Part shown: positions 34,525 to 46,145 of the stretch, piece after piece
How positions within the stretch are numbered: position 1 is the stretch's first letter
Layout of the letters: each line of letters starts with the position of its first letter
Origin: Homarus americanus
Lineage: Eukaryota; Arthropoda; Malacostraca; Decapoda; Nephropidae
Reading direction: 5' to 3'
Length of the DNA stretch: 64,000 nucleotides
Assembly: GCF_018991925.1 (NCBI RefSeq)
Contig: NW_024753869.1
Coordinates: forward strand, 157,001 to 221,000
Program-made: the position numbers and the translations under genes
Notes under the pieces: model-generated
What the model saw: only the letters and a program-made list of their open reading frames with translations
Database searches by the model: none
What the model was told of the DNA's origin: nothing

Positions 34525-35585
34525 TTTTTCAAAAGATATTATTTTTCAACTCCTCTACTTTGTTAGAGGGAACGCCTATGCAGTATTTCGTAATAGTACA
34601 ATGCTAACTACCAATAAGTTATTGTACGGTATATGGAACCATTCCCGTTGGAGGCAAATGACAATCTTGACATTGTACAAACAAACTTTGCCAACTTGTC
34701 ATCTTTATGCTTTCAAAGTAATTCTACTTTTGTGATACCAATCAAATTATCAGTGCACTAGTGAAAGTCACTGTAGGAGAGTCTCAACCACCAGCAACAT
34801 AAAGGTTGCAGACTTCTCAGCTTAGCTAAATTACACGTTCATTATAACAGGAGGTTAATTCAGAGTCAGCAAGTGTTTGTAGTAATCCCACCTAAGAGGT
34901 TAAGCCAAGGTGATCAAATATTTATATGCATATTATCTATAGTGTATGTGTATCGTGTATGTTGTATAGTGTATGTATGTTATTATAGTGTAACAGTACC
35001 ACCCGGATGATCAGTCTGGGTGAGCCACGACCTGAGCCCCACGGAGCCAGACGGTGGCACCAGGCCATCGCGAGGTCAAAAATTTTGGAAGTTTCCTGAA
35101 TCTTTATACTGATAATTCACTTGTTAATGAAGTATTATGTTTATAGATGGCACGAGTTATGTATAGTTAAGATTAAAGGCGATATATAGTGCAGTGTGAG
35201 TGAGGATAAGACACACTATATCAAGTATTAACAGTTTAAGTTATTTTTCGCGATAATATATGTTATAAACAATTAATGTCAGCCGTGACCTCAACAGTAA
35301 ATGTTATTAATGACAACATTGAAGCAACAATACCTAGTACGTTATTTTCACCACATTATGATCCATAAAACAACTAAAATAAAGTTATAAATTGGTAATA
35401 TAACGCAAATTTGTATAATATTTTCACACATTGGGAATTGCTTTCTGGTGTGATAACTGAAAACTATTTCCATTACCAACATTTGTCAACATTGGTAAGA
35501 TAAATTAGCCTTTAAACACATTTTTAATACACCCTATAACTGTCCTAATGTAAACAATTAAAAGGACGTCAGGGGGATGTTAAGT
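34525..35585. other. AT-rich DNA, nothing recognised
   Basis: About 1 kb of AT-rich sequence. A GC-richer patch at 34990-35080 (GAGCCACGACCTGAGCCCC) could be an old SINE, but I cannot place box A and box B. Confidence 0.45.
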
Positions 35586-35591
35586 CAGCCC

Positions 35592-35619
35592 CCTAACCTA
35601 ACCTAACCTAACCTAACCT
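35592..35619. repeat. CCTAA telomere-like block
   Basis: Five consecutive CTAAC/CCTAA pentamers. Confidence 0.75.
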
Positions 35620-35711
35620 TATCCAATTTATATGATTGTCCTAACAAGATTCATTCCCACGTACCGCGTAGTAATGGAATTTTCACCCTCCTGGCCTTTT
35701 CCTTTACTTGA

Positions 35712-35845
35712 GCCTCATGGCTTAACCTCACAGCATAACCTTGCAGCTTAACCTCATAGCTGAACCTCACAGCTTAATCTCATAGCTGAACCTCACAGTT
35801 TAACCTCATAGCTGAACCTCACCGCTTAACCCTATAATTTAACAC
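35712..35845. repeat. 13-bp AACCTCACAGCTT repeat
   Basis: About ten tandem copies alternating AACCTCACAGCTT and GAACCTCATAGCT forms, so a 26-bp dimer is the visible period. Confidence 0.8.
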
Positions 35846-36335
35846 GCTAGAAGGAGTGTAGAAGAGGGCATACAAGACTGCTCACTCGCTCGCTCTCTCT
35901 CTCTTCCCTACACCACGTATCAAGGGGCGCTCAGTACACTGACCTTCTCTTGTCTCTCTGATCATCACCAAGACCTCATCTGTAAGGTTGCGAAGAAGCT
36001 ACTACACCATCGTCGACACCATCTCCTACTACCACCTGAGATCCCTCGTCTGCGAATTGCCGTTCGACACCACAACAGCATCCAGCCCATATGAGCACGT
36101 ACTGATCGCTATAAGAACAGCCCAGTCCCAACCACAGTAAAAATTATCAATAACTCGTATATAACTTGTGTGTTCATTCTCTGCTAATCTCACTTTTGTA
36201 CTGTATTTGGGTTGAAAATCCTCGTGAAATGACTCTCCCCCTGTCATTATATACAGTATACGTCCCACTTATATTATTTGTATATTTTTTGTCTAATGAC
36301 TGCTGTATTTGTTAATAAACCGGTCATCATCATTA

Positions 36336-36352
36336 TTGTTATTATTATTACG

Positions 36353-36415
<63 letters not shown>
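36336..36415. repeat. (ATT)n microsatellite
   Basis: ATT trinucleotides, about 25 units, with one ACGTGTT interruption. Confidence 0.95.
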
Positions 36416-36416
<1 letters not shown>

Positions 36417-36477
36417 AGTTGTGTAGTTTTGAAGCGTCGTCTAGCTAAGTTCTGATGTTATAGAAATGTTCCCAAAC

Positions 36478-37628
36478 TGTGATAGTTAGTTTTTACCCAG
36501 TAACTTTATGGTACTCAGATAGTTAGTTTTTACCAGTAACTTTATGGTACTCTGCAGATAGTTAGTTTTACCAGTAACTTTATGGTACTCTGTGATAGCT
36601 AGTTTCATCTAGCAACTTTATGGTACTCTGTGATAGTTAGTTTTTACCAGTAACTTTATGGTACTCTGTGATAGTTAGTTTTACCCAGTAACTTTATGGT
36701 ACTCTGTGATAGTTAGTTTTACCCAGTAACTTTATGGTACTCTGTGATAGTTAGTTTTACTCAGTAACTTTATGGTACTCTGTGATAGTTAGTTTTACCC
36801 AGTAACTTTATGGTACTCTGTGATAGTTAGTTTTACCCAGTAACTTTATGGTACTCTGTGATAGCTAGTTTTACTCAGTAACTTTATGGTACTCTGTGAT
36901 AGCTAGTTTTACTCAGTAACTTTATGGTACTCTGTGATAGCTAGTTTTACCTAGTAACTTTATGGTACTCTGTGATAGCTAGTTTTACCCAGTAACTTTA
37001 TGGTACTCTGTGATAGCTAGTTTTACCCAGTAACTTTATGGTACTCTGTGATAGCTAGTTTTACCCAGTAACTTTATGGTACTTCAGATAGCTAGTTTTA
37101 CTCAGTAACTTTATGGTACTCTGTGATAGCTAGTTTTTACCTTAGTAACTTTTATGGTACTTCTGTGATAGCTAGTTTTACCCAGTAATTTTTATGGTAC
37201 TCTGTGCTAGCTAGTTTTTACCCAGTAACTTTATGGCACTTATAGGCTGTTTTACCAGTACCTCCCAGGCTCGGTGATAGTTAGTTTTCTATCTTGTGCA
37301 ACTTTATGGTACTTCGTGAGAAGCAGTTTACCCGTGCAACTCTTTTTATATACTCTGTGATAGTTAGTTTTACCCAGTAACTTTATGGTACTCTGTGATA
37401 GTTAGTTTTACCCAGTAACTTTATGGTACTCTGTGATAGTTAGTTTTACTCAGTAACTTTATGGTACTCTGTGATAGTTAGTTTTACCCAGTAACTTTAT
37501 GGTACTCTGTGATAGTTAGTTTTACCCAGTAACTTTATGGTACTCTGTGATAGCTAGTTTTACTCAGTAACTTTATGGTACTCTGTGATAGCTAGTTTTA
37601 CCCAGTAACTTTATGGTACTCTGTGAGT
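36478..37628. repeat. 38-bp minisatellite
   Basis: About 30 copies of a 38-bp unit with GATAGTTAGTTTTACCCAGT then AACTTTATGGTACTCTGT. Variants TAGC for TAGT and ACTC or ACCT for ACCC are clustered in runs. Copies at about 37130-37350 are heavily scrambled by insertions, while both flanks are regular. Confidence 0.93.
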
Positions 37629-37629
37629 G

Positions 37630-38790
37630 AAGATACGATAGACATTAAATTCAAACATAAAATCTAAGTGTGTGACATACCGCAGCGGAGTCAACCAGCT
37701 GCACCAACACACCGAACACAACCTTTAGTCTCAGCTGGTGACCTTAAGTGAGACCAATGATAACTCTTGGTGTTATATGAGAGTGTCCATGACAGAGCTT
37801 GATACTCTCCATTACTAACATAGAGAACTAAAGATCATGTAATATCTCTCGGAAACAATCATTGGCTGACGAGAGCTTCAGTATCCATGGATGTGACTCC
37901 CTCATTAGTTTGACATTTACACCGTGAACATTTCTGCACAGTGGACTTGATACACCAACCCCCTGAGAGCTACTTGATCAACTAAGCTATTACCACCTGT
38001 AGCCAATAGCCTACCGTAGTCATTATACATTGATTAATTAGTAAACTTTGTAAGAAACTCGTCATGGTTTCTTTTAAAAACCTCTAGGGATTTGTTAGTG
38101 AGGAGTTAACATTGTATTCTCTGACTATGCTTGTGGCTACTACACTATCTACCTGACTGATTGATCCACTGAAGTTTATTTAATCACATTTCTACCCCCC
38201 CCCCCCCCCCTACGCCCTGAGGACTCGACGCATCAAATGATGATCCAATTCTTGGCCGCCTCATGGTCGACAATTACCCCGAAGCTAGGAATACGATACT
38301 GTAATGGACGGGCCGTCGGGTTGTCTGCCAGAGAAAGGTATGAGTGACCTCCAAACCTCATAATTTATTCTTCATTTTTTTCTCTACTTCCTCATTCTCT
38401 TTTCTTCTCTTTTTTTTTTACTAGAACAACTCAATAACTCTACTGATTGGCTCTATCATTTCTAGCTCTGACAGCTCTATATTGGACTCTAGTTAGGCAC
38501 GTATTATCTGATGCAAATACCCAACTTGGAATTTTACTTGAACTGACAATATCTAGCGATACTTGATTTAAATTACTGTACGCTCCAAAAATTTAATCGT
38601 TCAACCAAAATAAAAGATGATGGTCGCTGAAATGATTCCATCCCACCGTAATTCCCCTCAGGTGATTATGGTAATTTTTGTTGGCAATGTCATCAAAACC
38701 TAAACTTTCCAAATAAATCATAATTAGCGGGTAGTACGCCACTTGCCTCGTCAACCCCGACACACCGGATCATTTATGGATATAATACTG
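37630..38790. other. Unique DNA with a poly-C tract
   Basis: About 1.1 kb without genes. A run of 16 C lies at 38195-38210. Pyrimidine-rich sequence follows at 38370-38425. Confidence 0.5.
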
Positions 38791-38799
38791 GTTATGTAG

Positions 38800-39140
38800 C
38801 GGTGTGGTAGAGGATATATTGATGTGGTACAGCCTGTGGTAATGTGGTTGGAATCCTAATGGGGTGTGGTAAAAAAAAACCGGTGGTAGCGTGGTCTTTA
38901 AGGATGTGGTGTATGTAGGTGTGATATAACTGTGATGTGGTAGAATAGTGGTAGTGATAGTGTGGCAGTTTGTTAACGTGTGGTACATTGATGGTGTGGT
39001 GCAATGGTGGTGTGGTACATTTGTGGTATGGTACAATGGTGGTATGGTACAGTGGTAAGGTGGCACAGTGGTAGGATGGTACAGTGGTGTGATACAGTGG
39101 TGGTGTGGAATAGTGGCAGTGCAGTACAGTGGAAATGTGA
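38800..39140. repeat. Degenerate GTGGTGTGGTACAGTG repeat
   Basis: Imperfect repeat of GGTACAGTGG and TGGTGTGG words with no fixed period. It is close in sequence to the 20-bp array at 41.1 kb, so a common origin is possible. Confidence 0.7.
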
Positions 39141-39177
39141 GACAGCGATACTGAGATATAAATAGTGACATATTTTG

Positions 39178-39290
39178 TACTGGCTAGCACAATCGCCTCG
39201 CTAGTGAATGTCTCTTGGGTCGATTATCGAACCTTTGTTTGCCAGTCAGTAATGGCGACGCGGTTGTAAATCGATTAGCGTATAACATTC
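39178..39290 (+). mobile_element. Possible degraded tRNA-derived SINE
   Basis: CTGGCTAGCACAATCGCCTC resembles a box A, and TGGGTCGATTATCGA resembles a decayed box B at tRNA-like spacing. They are followed by TTGTAAATCGATTAGCG, a phrase I associate with arthropod SINE bodies. The boxes are degenerate, so this is tentative. Confidence 0.28.
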
Positions 39291-39303
39291 CACGATAATA
39301 ATT

Positions 39304-39770
39304 AGAACATAAGAATGGAGGAAACTGAAGCAGTTATATTGGCCCATAGTGGTTAGTCCTCTTTATACACAACCCCCATCGCTCATATATCCGTCCAACC
39401 TATATTTGAAGCTACCCGGTGTATTCGAGTTAATGATCATGTTTGGTAACTTGTTCCACTCATCCACTACTCTACAGTATTTCCAAACCAATGTTTACGT
39501 ATCTCGCGCCTAAATATAAATTTGTCTAATTTAAAACCATTGCTAGGAGTTCGCCCCTGGTTGGATAATTTAAGTACCTTTGTTATATCCTCTTTGTTTA
39601 GCCCTGACTTCCATTTATACAACCCAATCAAATAGCCCATCACTCATGTCCCTCGAGGGAGTGCAAATTAAGATGCTATAACCTGTCTCTGTACTCAAGG
39701 TTCCTAATGCCAGGGATTAGTCTTGTCATCCTCCTCTGTATGCTTTCTAGGGATTGGGTATCCATCTTTT
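39304..39770 (-). pseudogene. CR1-like LINE 3' fragment, minus strand
   Basis: The reverse complement aligns with the LINE copy at 23082-23680, including the 3' end with CATTCTTATG octamer remnants (39304-39315), the NGFKLDKF block, RVVDEWN and LEYRDRL. The frame is broken by several substitutions and indels. Its 5' truncation falls at the MD(I/T).SLE block and abuts the 5' truncation of the plus-strand copy that follows, so the two lie head to head. Confidence 0.82.
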
Positions 39771-39774
39771 AGTA

Positions 39775-40510
39775 AAACGCTCACTTCAATACTGTCAATG
39801 TATACAGCCTTAACAACATCAACCTAGAGAAGTCCACTTGTGAAAGAGACCTAGGGGTACTTGTAAGCCCGGACCTAAGGCCTAGAAAACAATGCGTTAA
39901 TGTTCGAAATAAGGCAAACAGAGTATTGGGTTGTATATCTAGAAGTGTAAGTAATAAGAGTGCAGAGTTCTTATTGCAACTATATCTTGCGCTAGTTAGG
40001 CCGCACCTCGATTATGCGGTTCAGTTCTGGTGCCCTTATTATAGAATGGATATCAATTCACTAGAGTCGGTGCAGCGAAGAATGACGAAAATGATTCCGG
40101 GACTTAGAAACCTTCCATATCATGATAGGTTAAAGAAACTTAACTTGCATTCCCTAGAAAGACGAAGAGTGCGGGGAGATATGAAAGAAGTATTTAAGTG
40201 GGTGAAAGGAATCAATAAAGGGGATATAGATAAAGTTCTTATAATATCCCAGCAGGATAGGACTCGAAGCAACGGATTTAAGTTGGATAAGTTTAGGTTT
40301 AGGAGGGAGATAGGAAGAAACTGGTTCACAAATAGGGTGGTGGACGAGTGGAACAAGCTTAGCAACTATGTACTAAGTGCTGGAACGCTGGAAAGTTTTA
40401 AAAGGAGACTGGATAGATTCATGGATGATAGAGAGTGGTAGTATCTCTCGACAGGAGCTGCCATGCACAGGCCAACCGGCCTATTGCAGACTCCTTATTT
40501 TCTTATGTTC
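39775..40510 (+). pseudogene. CR1-like LINE 3' fragment with long intact RT C-terminus
   Basis: The frame is open from about 39785 to the stop at 40439-40441. It includes LEKSTCERDLGVLVSPDLRP, NKANRVLGCISRSVS, LYLALVRPHLDYAVQFWCPY, YRMDINSLESVQRRMTKMIP, LRNLPYHDRLKKLNLHSLER, RRVRGDMKEVFKWVKGINKG and NRVVDEWNKLS. This is the polymerase C-terminal region, about 215 residues of a protein usually around 900-1000 long. The endonuclease and catalytic RT motifs (FADD) are missing by 5' truncation. The 3' end has GGCCAACCGGCCTATTGCAG and a short TTCTTATG tail. The uninterrupted frame suggests it is the youngest LINE insertion in the window. Confidence 0.9.
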
Positions 40511-40904
40511 AAAGGGTAGCTTTGCGGGAGGCACGGAAGGGGTGGGGTGAGGGGGGGGGGGGTCCAGTGAATTCCAAAATACACACCACTACACAAATTG
40601 TTGTCTGGGTGGGGAAGTAAAAAACCTTCGTCGTTGTGTCATATTGTTTCACACATAATCGTAAAGATACCTTGTACACAGTGACCTAAACTGAACTGTA
40701 TAGTCCAGGTGAGGTCACACAAACAAGTGTATAGTTTAAGCCTCGCTTGTCCTGAACCCAAGCATCTTGTTAACCTTGTTGCTGTTTGGGTTGAAGGTTC
40801 CTACATATCATTACTCCTAAGTCTTTCTCACAGTCGAATTATTCATCTGATCGCTGGTTTATCTGTTTTCATTTCCCAACCTTACTACTTTACTGTACAC
40901 TAGG

Positions 40905-40986
40905 TAAGTTAGGTTAAATTGAGTTGGGTTAAGTTAAGTTAGGTGAGGTGAGGTGAGGTGAGGTGAGGCGAGGCGAGGTTAGGTGA
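40905..40986. repeat. Degenerate AGGTT/AGGTG pentamer block
   Basis: Pentamers drifting from AGGTTA through GGGTTA and AGTTA to AGGTG and AGGCG. It is probably a decayed TTAGG block. Confidence 0.7.
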
Positions 40987-41114
40987 AGTAAATATTTCGA
41001 TCTTCCGGTGATATGCCCTTACGACGGGTATAGGCAGTAAACTCCACAATGTAAACAAATGGTGATCACAGGTAGCTAGACGGCCTCACCCTCCGTCCCG
41101 GAACACAACCAATA

Positions 41115-41592
41115 TTAATGGTGATGAGTAACAGTGGCAGAGTACAGGGTGGTGTGGCAGAGTACAGGGTGGTGTGGCAGAGTACAGGGTGGTGTGGCAG
41201 AGTACAGGGTGGTGTGGATGAGTACAGGATGGTGTGGCAGAGTACAGGGGGATGTGGCAGAGTACAGGGGGGTGTGTGAGTACAGGGGTGGTGTGGCTGA
41301 GTACAGGATGGTGTGGCTGAGGTACAGGATGGTGTGGCAGAGTGCAGGTGGGGTGTGGCTGAGTACAGGATGGGTGTGGCAGAAGACAGGGGGTGTGGCT
41401 GAGTACAGGGTGGTGTGGCAGAGTACAGGGTGGTGTGGCTGAGTACAGGGTGGTGTGGCAGAGTACAGGGGGTGTGGCTGAGTACAGGATGGTGGCAGAG
41501 TACAGGATGGTGTGTGGCAGAGTACAGGGTGGTGTGGCTGAGCAGGATGGTGTGGCAGAAGACAGGTGTCTAGGAAATGGTGTGGTAGAGGA
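41115..41592. repeat. 20-bp minisatellite
   Basis: About 23 copies of GTGGCAGAGTACAGGGTGGT, with GTGGCTGAG variants and deletions in the second half. Confidence 0.9.
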
Positions 41593-41599
41593 CAGGGAT

Positions 41600-42318
41600 G
41601 TACGATGTGTTGGTACAGTACAGTAGTACAGGGATGTGTTGGTACAGTTCAGTAGTACAGGGATGTGTTGGTACAGTAGTACAGGGATGTGTTGGTACAG
41701 TACAGTAGTACAGGGATGTGTTGGTACAGTTCAGTAGTACAGGGATGTGTTGGTACAGTACAGTAGTACAGGGATGTGTTGGTACAGTACAGTAGTACAG
41801 GGATGTGTTGGTACAGTTCAGTAGTACAGGGATGTGTTGGTACAGTAGAGTAGTACAGTGATGTGTTGGTACAGTTCAGTAGTACAGGGATGTGTTGGTA
41901 CAGTTCAGTAATACAGTGATGTGTTGGTACAGTACAGTAGTACAGGGATGTGTTAGTACAGTACAGTAGTACAGGGATGTGTTGGTACAGTACAGTAGTA
42001 CAGGGATGTGTTGGTACAGTACAGTAGTACAGGGATGTGTTGGTACAGTTCAGTAGTACAGTGATGTGTTGGTACAGTACAGTAGTACAGGGATGTGTTG
42101 GTACAGTACAGTAGTACAGGGATGTGTTGGTACAGTACAGTAGTACAGGGATGTGTTGGTACAGTACAGTAGTACAGGGATGTGTTGGTACAGTACAGTA
42201 GTACAGGGATGTGTTGGTACAGCACAGTGCTACAGAGATGTGTTGGTACAGTACAGTAGTACAGAGATGTGTTGGTACAGTACAGTAGTACAGGGATGTG
42301 TTGGTACAGTACAGGGAT
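41600..42318. repeat. 29-bp minisatellite
   Basis: About 25 copies of a unit containing AGTAGTACAGGGATGTGTTG plus GTACAGTAC. AGTTC for AGTAC alternates in some stretches. The minus-strand frame is an artefact. Confidence 0.93.
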
Positions 42319-42319
42319 T

Positions 42320-43160
42320 CAGGAATTATTTAAAGTTTCTGCAGACAACGGCTAGTTTATTGTGCACCCCATACTTATCTTGTGAACGGAAGCGCACGAA
42401 GGATTACAGACTAGAGGTCACAAAGAGTGTTTAGCAGACCTCAGCGGTCAGCATACTCTGGCACTGGATGTTACAGACTAGTTTTCCAGTAGAGTGTTGA
42501 TTAGTTTTGTACACAGGAGTTGACTTAGGGGCTGGATGCGAAATGTGGATAGTCTCAATATACTGTATCAGTTATCTTGCCATCAACAATAAAGTTGTGC
42601 CATTACACACACAGTAAGCTTGAACCTGTCCCTAAATGATTCTGTTTTCTCACAGTCTAGGGCGGAGAGTTGGAGTGTGTGACCTTATGTTTTGTTCACA
42701 TCTGCATGAGGGGCATACTGCCAGAGGTACTTATATCCTAACTTTAATCTAGCAGTTACAACATCTTGTAATCTAGTGATCTTGTTACTTGTTCCCTTTC
42801 CATGTTTTACTTAATACATCTCATCACGGTAGAATATGGATTAACTATTTCCTGTTTGCACTTGTCTGTTATTACAAATTCATCATTAGGTTCTCTCCTG
42901 ATTACAGTTTTTAAGGCTTCTGTCCACCTTCCTAGGCTGTACAATACTCTGTCTTTGTTGGATGCGAGTTTAGCTAAAGAATCAAATCTTATCATGTTGA
43001 CTGAGGCCTAAAGGAGAGGGGATCCACAGCAGCTTGATCCTGGCACCCTCGTCAACAAGGTCACACATTTGTGGCTGACTTCAGAGACAAGTGTGTGACA
43101 CTGAGTTGAGGATGTTAAGAGCAAGTAGTGAGGATAAGGAGTTAGTGATGATGAGACTGT
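42320..43160. other. Unique DNA without recognisable gene
   Basis: About 840 bp between two minisatellites. Frames of 60-70 codons occur on both strands at 42802-43011, none recognised. Confidence 0.5.
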
Positions 43161-43164
43161 CACG

Positions 43165-44590
43165 GATGGTCTGGTACAGTGGTGTAAGGTACACTGGTAT
43201 AGTGGTGTAAGGTACACTGGTATAGTAGTGTAGGGTACACTAGTTGTCTGGTATAGTGGTGTAGGGTACACTGGTACAGTCATGTAGGGTACACTGGTAC
43301 AGTCATGTAGGGTACACTAGTTGTCTGGTATAGTGGTGTAGGGTACACTGGTACAGTCATGTAGGGTACACTGGTACAGTCATGTAGAGTACACTAGTTG
43401 TCTGGTATAGTGGTGTAGGGTACACTGGTACAGTCATGTAGGGTACACTGGTACAGTCATGTAGAGTACACTAGTTGTCTGGTATAGTGGTGTAGGGTAC
43501 ACTGGTACAGTCATGTAGGGTACACACTGGTATAGTGGTGTAGAAGGGTACACTGGTGGTCTGGTATAGTGGTGTGGGGTACACTGGGTGCATACAGTCA
43601 TGTAGGGTACACTGGTATAGTGGTGTAAGGGTGCATAGTTGTCTGGTATAGTGGTGGAAAGTGCACTGAGTACACTCTGATCATGTGGTACCTGGTATAG
43701 TGGTGTAAATTGCACTGGTGGTCTGGTATAGTGGTGTAGGGTACACTGGTACATACAGTCATGTAGGGTACACTGGTATAGTGGTGTAGGGTACACTGGT
43801 GGTCTGAAGCATAGTGGTGTGCCAAGGGTACACTGGTTGTCTGGTATAGTGGTGCTTAGGGTACACTGGTACATACAGTCATGTAAGGGTACACTGGTAT
43901 AGTGGTGTAGGGTACTGGTGGTGGGTATAGTGGTGCGGGGCACACTGGTACATGCAGTCATGTAGAGATTACCTGGTATGAGTAGTGTAGGGTACACATG
44001 GTGAATATGAGTATAGTGGTGTAGGGTACACTGGGTACATACAGTCATGTAGGGTACACTGGTATAGTGGTGTAGGGTACACTGGTGGTCTGGTATAGTG
44101 GTGTAGGGTACACGTTGTCTGGTATAGTGGTGTAGGGTACACTGGTACAGTCATGTAGGGTACACTGGTATAGTGGTGTAGGGTACACTGGTGGTCTGGT
44201 ATAGTGGTGTAGGGTACACTGGTACAGTCATGTAGGGTACACTGGTATAGTGGTGTAGGGTACATAGTGGTGTAGGGTACACTGGTATGGTGTGTAGGGT
44301 ACACTGGTACAGTATGTAGGGTACACTGTTGTCTGGTATAGTGGTGTAGGGTACACTGGTACAGTCATGTAGGGTACACTGGTATAGTGGTGTAGGGTAC
44401 ACTGGTGGTCTGGTATAGTGGTGTAGGGTACACTGGTACAGTCATGTAGGGTACACTGGTATAGTGGTGTAGGGTACACTGGTATGGTGTTGTAGGGTAC
44501 ACTGGTGTTCTGGTATAGTGGAGCAAAGATGTGTAAGGAAGAACAACAGTGCATGGTACACAAGTGGTGCAGTATAGTGGTGCAGGAGGC
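43165..44590. repeat. 23-bp minisatellite with composite units, 1.4 kb
   Basis: Built from GTAGGGTACACTGGTATAGTGGT modules mixed with GGTACAGTCATGTAGGGTAC and a TTGTCTGGTATAG or GGTCTGGTATAG module. The modules recur in fixed combinations, giving longer periods of about 70 and 100 bp. Minus-strand frames (TSVPYTTIPVYPTPLYQC) are artefacts of the repeat. Confidence 0.92.
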
Positions 44591-45460
44591 AGGCGCCACA
44601 CACTCCCAGTAATGGCGCCATTAACGCGGTTTATTGAGAAAAACGAACCGATTGATCCCGGCGACAACACCACCAGCTGTTTGCTCTTCCTCCCGCTCTT
44701 CCTCCACCCCTACCTCGTTCTCTTCCTCCTCCTCTTCCCCCGACTTCAAACACCCCCCTCCCTCCCTCCCTCCCTCTGCTACACCAAGTCTTATCTTCGT
44801 ATCACTTTTTTTTATAATTACCGTTTCACAAAGATCATTTCTCCCGTTCATTATTTTCTACACAACCTTAAAAAAAAATTCTATTACCCCTCTCTCTCTC
44901 TCTCTCCATCCGGCGTTTGTAACAAATTCAATAATCGGGTCTCAGTCAGTGACCAGTCGGCGCCCACATTGAAAACTCACACAAGGGAGAGCCTGAAGTT
45001 AGCGACCTCTGCATAACACTTCATTAGGAGCCACCCAGTCTGTCGCCGCCTTCCCATTCACTAAGATTGAAACGGAGGTGAGTGAGTGAGTGAGCTATTG
45101 GGTGAGTGAGCTAATGAGCTATTCAGTGAGTGAGATAAAAAGTGAGTGAGTAGTCGTTAAGGCTAATTAATTCCAACTCTCACATAAATATACTGGATAA
45201 TCTACTTCACGGCCATAACTCACGAGGGTAAAATATTTACACATATATACAAATACGTGTATGAGACAGATGTATGAAATGTATGAAGTCACAGTAGAGA
45301 TAAATGGATGTCACAGGAAGGTATCTAGTAAATGCCATTTGAGAGTGGCCATTCATGCAAGCCTATCCCAGAGCCCATGTGTTCAAGCCTATTAACACCT
45401 ACCTATTCAAAACAGGATTTGCGAACGTAAACTGCTTTCCAAACACAAATCGACAGGTTC
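44591..45460. other. Unique DNA with CT-rich patch and GTGA repeat
   Basis: A pyrimidine-rich patch lies at 44690-44780 and a (TGAG)n patch at 45077-45145. The 155-codon frame at 44549-45016 starts in minisatellite and passes through the CT-rich patch. I do not regard it as coding. Confidence 0.5.

Positions 45461-45461
<1 letters not shown>

Positions 45462-45540
<79 letters not shown>
45462..45540. repeat. (AC)n microsatellite
   Basis: A perfect AC dinucleotide run of about 39 units. Confidence 0.97.
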
Positions 45541-45543
<3 letters not shown>

Positions 45544-45961
45544 ATACGAACAATGAAAATGGAAATGTGTTTCACAGATTATTATAATAGTGAATCACCT
45601 CAATATAGAGTGTCCAAGAATTAGTTATAAGCTGCGTTAGTGCGGATGTACAGTGTATGGACTCGCTAAACTATTTGATACATATAAGCGTCAGAATTAA
45701 GGGTTAATATCTTTAGTATTTATATATTTTGATGAAAGGGTTTTTATTACCTATTAATAAGAGTAATAGTAGTAATAGAACTCAATAATATTCACCATTT
45801 TTGTTGACAATGCTAAAAATTATTGACCACACCTGGGAATGGTTCAGTATCAGTAATCATACTTCTCGAGGCATCTCTCTCGGTAACTGTTTAGCAAAAA
45901 TGTTCCCCAGTCAGTCAGTCAGTCAGCATTGGTATTCGTAGAGCTGTTGACGTAAATGAAA

Positions 45962-46145
45962 ATACCCAATACACCTGATAACATCGCACTAATACAACCT
46001 TGACAACATCACACTAATACAACCCTACACACCTAACAACATCACACTAATACAACCCTACACACCTGACAACATCACACTAATACAACACTACACACCT
46101 GACAACATCACACTAATACAACCCTACACACCTGACAACACACTA
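45962..46145. repeat. 32-bp minisatellite
   Basis: About five copies of CACCTGACAACATCACACTA with ATACAACCCTACA, the first two shortened. Confidence 0.85.

Noticed and set aside
43434..44673. Series of minus-strand frames with TSVPYTTIPVYPTPLYQC
   Set aside because: Artefacts of the 23-bp minisatellite; several overlapping frames show the same repeat.
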